This document shows, in pieces, positions 1 through 10,900 of a stretch of DNA of 64,000 nucleotides. The notes under the pieces were generated by a model. That model was not told the DNA's origin and ran no database searches. It saw only the letters and a program-made list of their open reading frames with translations. A program made the position numbers and the translations under genes. Source of the DNA: Palaemon carinicauda (taxonomy: Eukaryota > Arthropoda > Malacostraca > Decapoda > Palaemonidae); contig NC_090768.1 of the NCBI RefSeq assembly GCF_036898095.1, positions 50,151,465-50,215,464 of the forward strand, read 5' to 3'. Within the stretch, counting starts at the first letter, position 1. Each line of letters opens with the position of its first letter.

Positions 1-99
1 TTTTCGCCAATGTTTGTGTATTTGCTTGTGAACAGCTTCCTGGCCATGATTTTTATCATGGAGTAATGAAACTTTCAGGGATTAACTGTTATGCAAAGA

Positions 100-345
100 G
101 CTGGAAATTATTAGATTTTAGAAGGTCAAGGTCACGGTCATCCAAGTTCAAGGTCAAGCAAAACGTCCAATTCACGTAATCAGTCATAAGTTTGGACATC
201 GTTGCCACAGAGACTTCAAACTTGGTTCATATTTGAGTGCGTGAAAATCCAAGCCAATTAATACATGTTAAGGTCAAATGTCAAGGTCAAGGTCGAGCAA
301 AAGGTCGAGAAATAAGCTGCCGCGGCGGAGGTCTGCGCTCTAATG
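100..345. repeat. AGGTCA-rich dispersed repeat fragment
   Basis: The hexamer AGGTCA recurs many times (about 123-160 and 270-315). The stretch ends in a GC-rich block around 318-342 (CCGCGGCGGAGGTCTGCGCT) that stands out from the AT-rich surroundings. I have the impression that this block recurs in dispersed repeats of marine invertebrates, but I cannot assign a family. AGGTCA is also the nuclear-receptor half-site, but the density here looks like a repeat rather than a single response element. Confidence 0.45.
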
Positions 346-558
346 AGTTGCCCTTTTAGTTTGGGTCGTGACGATGATTTAGTCCCTGTGGCAAAGTTGA
401 AGATTCATTTAATACATTTCTATGTTTTTTTTTTCTTCTGGTTCTCTTGTTTTATCTTTTATTTAAAAAGTGTGAGATTCGTTGTAATTGAGTTATTTAT
501 AATCTGGTGTTTAGAATTTCATATACACACACGCGCAAACATACACACACACACACAT

Positions 559-776
<218 letters not shown>

Positions 777-1023
777 AGTGTCTCCTTTTGTGCCGCTGTT
801 TCAACATGATTACGTTTTAATAGCGATATTTCTCATCATTGTCAACTGCTGACATCTGATCTTTTTAAGACAAAAAAACATAATGAAAGATATACATTAC
901 TTGATCAACCTTAATTAAATACGTTCGTATCCCTTTATGCTTAAATAATTCATCAAACATCGTTTTCCTAATTCTCTTAAAACAATTAATTAAATTATTT
1001 CACGTTCTCATTACCAACGTCAG

Positions 1024-1281
1024 ATCTGGGTGTGGCATACGAAAGCCGAGAAACCTCAGCCCGCCGATCGGGACATCCTTCGGTCTTTGTACGATGGTAC
1101 GAACCTTCGCGTCCTTCAAGAGCAGCTGCACATCAAGTCCCTCCAGCAGGAGGATAGAGAGATGGAGAGGCCCTACCACACCACCAGCTATGATCTCCTC
1201 AGTAGCAATGAGACTGACGCTGAAGAAGACGATTCTCTTCTAGAGGGATTCTCAGAATTTACTCCTGAGTACGAGAACTGA
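1024..1281 (+). CDS. Candidate terminal coding exon, protein not recognised
   Basis: An open frame of 85 codons follows an AG acceptor (CAG at 1021-1023) and ends in TGA at 1279-1281. It begins Ile-Trp-Val-Trp-His-Thr-Lys. The C-terminal third is acidic and rich in Ser, Glu and Asp (around SSNETDAEEDDSLLEG) and the protein ends in Glu-Tyr-Glu-Asn. Codon use is balanced, unlike the repeats around it. There is no good ATG near the 5' end, so I read it as the last exon of a + strand gene whose earlier exons lie left of the window. The polypyrimidine tract is weak. A hydrophobic upstream part with a cytoplasmic acidic tail is possible but not shown. No function is assigned. Confidence 0.5.
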   Translation: MWVWHTKAEKPQPADRDILRSLYDGTNLRVLQEQLHIKSLQQEDREMERPYHTTSYDLLSSNETDAEEDDSLLEGFSEFTPEYEN

Positions 1282-1334
1282 TTTAACTTTATATGATGTT
1301 AGAATTTGTATCTATTCTTTGATAGGTTTAATTC

Positions 1335-1368
<34 letters not shown>

Positions 1369-1525
1369 TCGTTTTTTTGTAAATATCGAGAGTTGTCTTT
1401 TAAAATGTAATGTGTGGATGGTGCTGTACAATGTTTTCTTATTGAATTCATATTGTTATTAGTGTTGTTTTAATTGTTATTATCACAAGCCAAAATGGAA
1501 CCAGAGTTGGAAAAGCAGAATGCTA

Positions 1526-1590
<65 letters not shown>

Positions 1591-2311
1591 GCTAGGCTAC
1601 AACTCAAGTTTGAGAAACATCAGGCGAAAATATTGTAACATCTTAATTTGACTTCTGAGGAAGAAGGAATAGGCTGAAATAATATTTCCTTCAACTGATA
1701 CATCATTCAATTTATAAAAAATACTATTTTCATAAAATAAACAATACATTGTTTTAAGAGTACGTTGAATTCCGTAAAATGTAAACTACAAAGCCAAAAT
1801 GTTCAATGTTCAGTGATAAGGTTTTCTTAGGCATTGTCCTGCAATCACATTGACACGGTACCTTGTCTCTGCCATTCATGAGCGGTCTTTAAAGCCTTTA
1901 GGAAGTTGGTCTAATGCCCGATATTGTACTTCACACGGCGCACTGTAGGCTTTAAAGGGTCCTTGCATCGTTGAGAATCTCATTATGATATTAATTTATT
2001 TAAGGTACAGGTGATATAAACTTAATAACAATAATAAGAATAAGCTTAAAGAAGCTTTGCGCTTATCTATAAAGAGTGAGCAATAAGAAACCAGGACCAG
2101 GAACCAGGAACCAGGAACCAGGTCGTCCCTCCTGGCCCTTGTTTTCTGCTATATCTTTGTTCCTGTTTTGTTCATCCACACTTGTTCAACTCCTCAACTG
2201 TTTTCTGGAAAAAAAAGAGAGTGTGTACGTGTTAAGTAAAATTAATTAAAAATCTAGCCAGGATAAAAAAGAATGACTATAAAACAAGCATTAAGATTGC
2301 TTTATAATAAT

Positions 2312-2438
<127 letters not shown>

Positions 2439-2548
2439 TGAGTTTTGAAATCAAGCACAATGCTTCTTTAGCTTAAGTTTTAATTATAAATGCGAATTAT
2501 TCTCTTCTTAAATATGCGTCTGGGAATGACTGAAACTATTTTCTTATT

Positions 2549-2550
<2 letters not shown>

Positions 2551-2627
<77 letters not shown>

Positions 2628-2762
2628 TATACTGTATATGTGTGTGTGTGGGGGGGGAATAAATGTATTTCTGCTGTTATCCTGAAAACGATCTGCAGGA
2701 AGCTGTCTTCGATTTTCGGACGCCGCTGAGTCGTTGTCTATTAATTTTATACACACACACAT

Positions 2763-2811
<49 letters not shown>
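2551..2811. repeat. Cluster of (AT)n and (AC)n microsatellites
   Basis: AT tract at about 2552-2622, a short GT/G-run at 2640-2657, then a long AC tract at about 2750-2810. The roughly 90 bp between 2658 and 2749 is unique-looking. Confidence 0.9.
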
Positions 2812-2812
<1 letters not shown>

Positions 2813-2965
2813 AAATTATTGATTAGCATATGTTTTATTCTCGCCCTCTTTTAAATGCAACTTTTGTACTACCGTAAGAACTGAATTGGCCTTTCTTGGT
2901 CTGCTATTTCAAATGCAATATGAGTTTTTCCTATGGATTACACACACATGGTGTACATAACATAA

Positions 2966-2994
2966 ATACATACATACATACATACATACATACA

Positions 2995-3028
<34 letters not shown>

Positions 3029-3036
3029 CATACATA
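2966..3036. repeat. (CATA)n tetranucleotide microsatellite
   Basis: Tandem CATA units run from about 2966 to 3035 with one interruption near 3022. Confidence 0.95.
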
Positions 3037-3355
3037 CGCCACTAGCAAGCAGGTGTTAACACGAAGCATTTACGAATGCAATCCACAAAAATTCTGACGG
3101 TAAAATTCGCCCCACTCCTCACCGATGTCCGGTGGTGTTCGGTTAAGTTTACTTTGCGTATATCTAATGCCTTTATGCTATGCTGGATTTTACGCAGAAA
3201 AATAAGAGATTTATACGCATTGGTTAGCCTGAAGCTGCCATGGGGTCGGGGGGGGAGGCGCTGAATTTCAGAGCAATTATCCCCTAAAGAGTCTTGTCTG
3301 TTAAGGCTGACCTACGTAACATGGTAAGTACACTAAGTATCAGAACGACGAATTG

Positions 3356-3356
3356 C

Positions 3357-3410
<54 letters not shown>

Positions 3411-3511
3411 GTGCTAAGCTACAACCCTGGTTGGAAAAGCAGATTGCTATAAACCTTGGGGCTCCAACAAGAAAAATAGCCCAGTGAGGAAAGGGAACAA
3501 TGAATGGCTGC

Positions 3512-3581
<70 letters not shown>

Positions 3582-3695
3582 TCTACTACTACTACTACTT
3601 GCTAAGCTACAACCCTAGTTGGAAAAGCAGAATGCTATAAACCTAAGGGCTCCAACAAGAAAAATACCTCAGTGAAGAAAGGGAACAAGGAATGG

Positions 3696-3758
<63 letters not shown>

Positions 3759-4183
3759 TTATTATTATTACTTGCGAAGCTACAACACTAGTTGGAAAAG
3801 CATGATAATATAAGCCCAGGGGCCCCAACAAGGAAAATAGCCCAGTGAGGAAAGAAACAAGGGAAAATAAAATATTTTAACAACAGTAACTTAAAATAAA
3901 TATTTCCTATATAAACTATAAAAACTTCAACAAAACAAGAGGAAGAAAAATTAGATAGAATAGTGTGTCTGAGCGCACCCTCAAGCAAGAGAACTCTAAC
4001 CCAAGACAATGGAAGACCATGGTACAGAGACTATGGCACAACCCAAAATTAGAGAACAATGGTTTGGTTTTGGAGTGTCCTCCTAGAAGAGCTGCTGACC
4101 AAAGCTAAAGAGTCTCTTCTACTCTTACCAAGAGGAAAGTAGCTACTAATTACAGTGCAATAGCTAACCCCTTGGGTGAAGTG

Positions 4184-4249
<66 letters not shown>

Positions 4250-4356
4250 GTCCTTCTCCTAGAAGAGCTGCTGACCAAAGCTAAAGAGTCTCTTCTCCTC
4301 TTACCAAGAGGAAAGTAGCTACTTATTACAGTGCAATAGCTAACCCCTTGGGTGAA

Positions 4357-4434
<78 letters not shown>

Positions 4435-4440
4435 TAAAGT
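3356..4440 (-). repeat. TAA-tailed retroposon, compound copy with repeated head and tail pieces
   Basis: This is a copy of the dispersed family found about ten times in the window. On the + strand an (ATT)n tract is followed by a ~100-bp head (GCTAAGCTACAACCCT...). The head-plus-(ATT)n block occurs three times in a row (heads at 3412, 3600 and 3771). The third runs on into the body to about 4182. The last ~105 bp of the body is then repeated at about 4250-4357, each time followed by (TAA)n (4183-4248 and 4361-4431). Judged from the other copies, the sense strand is minus, with the trinucleotide run at the 3' end. The repeated blocks probably grew with the microsatellite. Confidence 0.8.
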
Positions 4441-4547
4441 CTATTTTTTCGAAGTAACATAAATAGAGATAAATTACTTTTATGTTTATTTAACAAATAG
4501 TTTTCCACCTCTTAGGGTAGGTAATTGTCGTATCAACCCCACAAGGT

Positions 4548-4743
4548 TTGTTTTTAGGGTTGCCATCTGTACGACAGTTATCGTAATGTACGATACATAC
4601 CTTAGGTATATACATATATGTGTGTGTGTTTAATTAAACAATTATACTAAAATATTTTTAAATAAGTCAATCATGTAACTCCATAATAATTATATTGAAA
4701 CTGTACGATAATTCTGGTTCAAAAACGACAATCTGGCAACTCG
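4548..4743. repeat. GGTTGCC-bounded insert 1
   Basis: A block opening with GGGTTGCC (about 4557) and closing with TGGCAACTC (about 4735-4743), so its ends are short inverted repeats. Inside, the word TGTACGATA and its variants recur near both ends. Two other blocks in the window (52391-52682 and 59424-59625) have the same ends but different insides. Confidence 0.45.
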
Positions 4744-4837
4744 GTTTGTTTTGGTTATCCAAAGAGGCCGCAAAATTGCCGATCAAGATTGATCTCGTTA
4801 ATCCCATGAAAAAATTTATATAAAGCATAAATTTAAA

Positions 4838-4954
4838 ATGGGGTTACGTAAAATAGACGGAGACGGTGATGGCTCTTTCATGTACACAAATACAAGTATA
4901 CCAGATGAAATTCAAGTAATTTTATTAAGGGACAACAACGGATTTTCTGTCAAG
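4838..4954 (+). CDS. XRCC4: XRCC4 coding exon 1 (residues 1-39)
   Basis: It starts at ATG 4838 with A at -3 and G at +4, and ends at AAG followed by the strong donor GTACGT. The LRKI near the start and the GF-V pattern near the end match the first strands of the vertebrate head domain (ERKIS... and SGFVITL). The frame stays open past the donor to 5020, but that extension is intronic because the spliced product continues the XRCC4 alignment without a gap. Confidence 0.8.
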
Positions 4955-7900
4955 GTACGTTGTCATGCAATGGGTTCAAAGGCTACCTTATTAACGAAAG
5001 ATATTTTGGTATATTTTTAACATTTATTTCTTAAGATTCGTATGTGAAAAGTTTATTTGGAAACTCAAATGGTTTCAGTATTCAAAGAAGTCGAACACTG
5101 TATCATGTCATGGCCTAAGAACTATTGTGTGCTAAATATATACCCTAACACCGGCGCTACTAAACATTTAAATCATGACTTCAAATTTAATTTAGGGGTA
5201 TATGTATGATAGCGGCCCCCTTTGTATGTATAACTATGGCTAACTTAGAATACGACAGTGTAAGGGGGGTTGCAGGGGCCGTTATACCCCTCCCCCGATA
5301 GGTAAGTAGGTAAGGAAACGGTTTGTAGGTTAGGTTAGGGGGAAAGTATGGAGCCTTTGTATTTCAGCGGCCATTTCCTCACACGTTTATTAAAAATAGA
5401 CATCAACTAACCTGAACTTTCCCCCCTAACCTAACCTACAAGCCGTGTCCTTACCTACTTACTTAATGTGGGGGACTAACACCCCCCTTACACTACCGTA
5501 TTCTAAGTTTAACATAATATTAAATACAGGTGGCCGCTATCATACATACATCCTGAAAGTAAAAGTTAGTTGATGTCCAATTTTGGTTAATCAATGCGCG
5601 AGGAACTGGCCGCTGATATACAAAGGCTCCTTAATTTCCCCTAAGACTCCTTTTCACTACTTGTCATACATTGCACTTGGAACCCCTGTATGATCTCGGT
5701 TTTAATGTCCATACATTGATACTAAAATTAGCATAGGATCTTATCTGCCTCTTATGCAGTATTGGTATATGTTAGGCATAATATGAGGTTGCAGAAGTTA
5801 ACCATTACCTCGTCATGAGTGTGACAGAAACATGATATTTCTGTGCAGTAGTCATAACAATGCTAGCCATAAGGTATTCCACTGGATATCTTCAGTATCT
5901 TGAATTTCCTTTATGAAAGTGAAAGGTTTGTAGGTTTCATTCCGCAGGATATCTTCAGTATCTTGAATTTCCTTTATGAAAGTGAAAGGTTTGTAGGTTT
6001 CATTCCACAGGATATATCCAATATCTTGAATTTCCTTTATGAAAGTGAAAGGTTTGTAGGTTTCATTCCACAGGATATCTCCAATATCTTGAATTTCCTT
6101 TATGAAAGTGAAAGGTTTGTAGGTTTCGTTCCACAGGATATCTCCAATATCTTGAATTTCCTTTATGGAAGTGAAAGGTTTGTAGGTTTCGTTCCACCGG
6201 ATATCTTCGGTATCTTGAATTTCCTTTATGGAAGTGAAAGGTTTGTAGGTTTCGTTCCACAGGATATCTTCGGTATCTTGAATTTCCTTTATGAAAGTGA
6301 AAGGTTTGTAGGTTTTATCATAGTTACAGATGGGAAAAGCTTTTCCACGAAAAAACAGGTGTTTCGTATAGAAAAATGCCTGTTTTCTTTGAAAATTACA
6401 CTTATTTTCACTGCAAATCTAAACTTAATTATCTAATAAATAATAATCAATGAGGTTAGCGTGTGCAGCTCAGCATGTACGGCTTGCCAGTACATAGGAG
6501 CTTGATGTTTTTTTCTTTTTCCGCAAGCGAAGCGAGCACACGGCCAAGAAAAAACTATTAGATTTCTTACGGGTTTTTGGTTTATTTACTGATGCAATGA
6601 AGGTAAAATTCAGTGAAAGCGCAATATTTATGATAGGAAGAAGTTATTTCTGTTCAAAATGACGTTATGATTTTACCGGTCTGTATTCTCCAGAACAAAT
6701 ATTTTTATAACATATTGTACTTATGTAGATACTGAATACAAACATGAAGTCTTCATCTAATTTTCTTTTTATCACCTTTGTCTCTGTCCTCGTAATCAAA
6801 GGAAAAAAATGTCTTGTAGATAGTCGAGGTAAAGGTATTTCTCACCACTGTATATAATAACTTAACCCTTTTACCCCCAAAGGACATACTGGTACGTTTC
6901 ACAAAAGCCATCCCTTTACCCCCATGAACGTACCGGTACGTCCTTGCAAAAAAATGCTATACAAAATGTTTTTTTCATATTTTTGATAATTTTTTGAGAA
7001 AATTCAGGCATTTTCCAGGAGAATGAGACCAACCTGACCTCTCTATGACAAAAATTAAGGCTGTTAGAGCAATTTAAAAAAAAATATACTGCAAAATGTG
7101 CTAGGAAAAAAATAACCCCTTGGGGATTAAGGGTTGGAAATTTCCAAAAACCCCGGGGGTAAAAGGGCTAATATAATAAAGACTTGAGCTTTGTATATTC
7201 AAAAGAAATGCAGTGTGCGTTAGAATATTGCCTGATTAAGAGTTTTTAACAATACACGTCACCATATAAATGGAATTTCAAACGGAAAAACTCGAGCTAT
7301 TGTCTCAAAAGATACCGAAAATGGATAATTAGGTAGCCACTCAACTTATCAGATGTACACGAGGTCTGGCCTTGTGATAAGTAAGAAATTCCTACCTGTA
7401 TATTTTAGCCTACCCGTGAACGATTTCAAGATAGTGTATCTCAGAGCCAGCAGTAATTCCACACTGTATTTTACTTTTATCCTTCAATTTAACCCTTTTA
7501 CCCCCAGTTATTTGGAACTTTCCAACCCTTAACCCCCAGGCATTTTTTTTTAAGCATATTTTGCAATATATATTGTTTAAATTGCTCTAACAGCCTTAAT
7601 TTTTGTCATAGAGAGGTCAGGTTGGTCTCATTCTTTTGGAAAATGCCTGAAGTTTCTCATAAAGTTATCAAAAATATGCAAAAAGAAATGTAAATAGCAG
7701 TTTTTTGCAAGGACGTACTAGTACATCCATGGGGGTAAAGGGGTGAGTTTTGTGAAACGTACCAGTACGTCCATTGGGGGTAAAAGGGTTAAGAGACACA
7801 TTAATAAAAAAATCATATGAAAAAGTGGCTTTGGAAGAAGTGTAATAAGTATTGAGGTATTAGTATATACGGTATTTTGTTAGGCAATATGATTAGTCTT

Positions 7901-10900
7901 GTGGTTGGTTTAATGTTCTGTTTCATTTCTCTTCACATTATTTTCAGTTTATCACTGGTCTTATGTACTTTCAGCTGGGAACAGATAGTGAACCAGTGAA
8001 AAAGTGGTGTAAGAACCTTCAGAAGAGTCCTGACGAATATATGACTTTAATACACAAAGCCGTTGAATCGTGTTCTGTAACCTATAGTGACGCCGACGAA
8101 ACAAACAAGAATAAAGATGTCTTTGAAATTCAAGAAGACTCCCTTGTATGGAAACAGTTTTTTCCTGATAAAAATGTTTTTGGAAGAAGAGGAAAGTTTG
8201 CATTAGAAAAGGTAATGTAAAAGTGTCAATTCAATTCCATATGAGTGAAATAATAATTTTCTCCACAAAATGTAGATGTTGAGTTATATTGTAATGTTAA
8301 TTGAATTCTAGAATTTGAATCATGCACAGAAGCCAATGCATTTGGGGCATTCAGTTATTAGTTTCTTTTTATAGTTAGAGGGTTAAAACAAAACTAAGAA
8401 TAGACACTATATTTTATATTGATTGTATTCTAAAAATTTTTTATGAAATAGAGACCTATGCCTTTAATTCTTGTGTTGTAAAAGAAATATAAAGTTGTGT
8501 GGACTGGCCCATTGCTTTCAAACAGAATCCGGTCAGTAATTTAGTTGTTCCATAACCAAAATACAAACCACGCTATTTACATAGGGTTTACTTTCGGTGT
8601 AGCTGAAAATGACGAGCCAATAGATTTTTAACGAGGGTTAACTACCCGCGCTAGTTAGCAAGGGGGTAGGGGAAGGGGTAGCTTGCTACCCCTCCCCCCC
8701 ACACACCGGTGAATTGTCTCACTTCACTTTTGGCTCGGACGATGTGCAGACGTGTTTGTCTTTTTTCCTCGCTTTAGACAGCCTTAATCTGTTTTTCTTT
8801 TTCTCAGACTTTGCGTGTTTGGAAGTTGGCCTCGCCCTTCATCGCAGTTATGCCAAATGCCCTGGACTCTCCGGCCGCCCCTGTGGTACCTTCATGTCGG
8901 CGGTCGAGACGGATCCTCTCACCCTTTGCCCGCAGTGTCGAGGTCAACGGTGTGCTAGAGACTTAACTTGTAGTGAGTGCAGGGAGTGGTCTACCTCCCA
9001 GTGGGAGAGGTTTGGCCGGCGGCGTAAGAAGAAGTCCAAGAGAGACCTTTCTCCTTCAAGAGTTGCCTTGAAAGAGGAAGGCTCCAAGGACTCTTCTTCC
9101 GCCGCCCAAACCTCCTCCGAAGCTCCCACTCGGCCGGCCTCTCGTGAGAGACCGGCGAGTGGTAGCGTAGACCATTGTTCTGTTTCTCGATCTCGGGGTG
9201 CGGGAGAGGGCGTTGCCTCCCATAGCGGGGCGGCTCCCCCCCCCATCCTCCGGGGGAGGATTTTGATTCTAATTATCATGACCTTGCTGTGTCTAATGAT
9301 GATCTCTTTCAGCTCTGGGCTTCCTTGGGGCTTAAGGGCTTGCCCTCCAAGGAAGCCCTGTTTGACCTTATCCAGTTGGGGGCTGCTGTCAAACAATCGC
9401 CGGTGATAGCAGAGGTAGACCCTCTGTCTATTGTCAACGTGGTTGTGGCAGAGGCTTCCGATGGGTCTGGTCAAACCTCTGCTGCTGCTGCTGCTGCTGT
9501 TGCGGACGTTGCTGTAGGCTCTGCTCCCCCTTCCGAACATCCTTCGAAGGGGAAGTTGAGTCCCACGGTCTCTCCTGCGGGTGTGCCTCCTCCTCGGGGG
9601 AGCGCACTGACAGAGACTCCTCTTTGGAGGACCGACGATGTGGATGATCTTCCTCGAGGCCGCCTTCGCCGTAAGGCTCGTCGTCCTCTTCGCCGCAGGG
9701 GCCTCCCGTCTCCCTATAAGGGAGTCAAGAGGCGCCTCTTCGAGTCGACTCCGCCGCCTTCCTCTGCAGGATTCTCCTCGTTGGGAGCAGACCGTAGCAG
9801 CCACGTCCTTGGACCCCTCCGCAGATCGCTCGTGATCTCCTACGCCTACCAGACCTTCCACTTCCGGCGCAGATGCGCAGCAGGCGCCTTCTCACCCCGT
9901 CACCCGACGGGAACCGGTCCCTTCGGGGCAAAGGGATGTCTCCCACGGTGTGGGTACTTCCCTTGCGCGTCAGGGTTCCCCTGCGCGTTCGCGCGCAGTA
10001 GTGCACAAACGCTCTCCTGAGTCGCAGCCCCAGCGCTCTCCTGCTCGTCAACGCTCGCCTGCTCGCCAGCGCTCTCCTGATAGTTAGCTCTCCCCTGCTC
10101 GCCAGCGCTCCCCTGTTAGCAGTCAGCGCCCTTCTGTTCCTGCTGCACGCCATCGGTCTCCTGAGCGCGCATGATCTCCTGCTCGTCAGCGCACTTTGTT
10201 CCTGATGCGCGCCATCGGTCTCCTGAGCGCGCATGATCTCCTGCTCGTCAGCGCACCTTGTTCCTGATGCGCGCCAACGCTCGCCCACGCGCCCTAGATC
10301 TTCGGATCTGGACGCAGGCAAGGACCTTACTCCTCCGCCTCGCCCCTGTGCGCCCATCTTCGCCTGCACAACAGCGCGCACGCTCCCCGGTTCGCACTTC
10401 AAGAGTTCCTGCGCGCCCACGAGCCTTCATCTCCTGAGCCCGTCCGCGAGCGTTCGCCCTTGCGCGTTTCCTCGCCACTTGATCCTGCGCCCCAGCTGTC
10501 TTCGCGTCGACACCCTCCTGCGCGCCAACGTTCTCCTGAGCGCCCGCGCGATCCATCGCCTGTGCGCAAGCGCTCGCCAATGCGCCAGCGCGCCCATGAA
10601 TTGGATCGCCATAGGTCCCCGACGCGCACACTTGCCAAATCGCCTGTGCGCGGTTGATCGCCTGCGCGTACTACTTGCCATCGTTCTCCAACGCGCCATC
10701 ACGCACCAACGCACCATCGCTCGCCCACGCGCCATAGATCTCCAGGGCGCCGTCGATCTCCTGCGCTTCACCATTCGCCTGACCAACACCGATCTCCTTT
10801 ACCCTCGCGCGCTTATTCACCTGCGCGCCCGCGCGCGTTTATCCCCGCGCGGCCGCGCTCCAGCAGCCACCCGTGCGCGATTCCTTGAATGCTCCATTCC

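Noticed and set aside
4838..5020. Single-exon 60-codon gene at 4838-5020
   Set aside because: The first 39 codons plus the GTACGT donor fit XRCC4 exon 1; the rest is intronic read-through.
8944..9861. Long minus-strand ORFs across 8.9-11.8 kb
   Set aside because: GC-rich repeats in element 1 gag lack stops on both strands; the + strand has the Gag Cys box and leads into RT.
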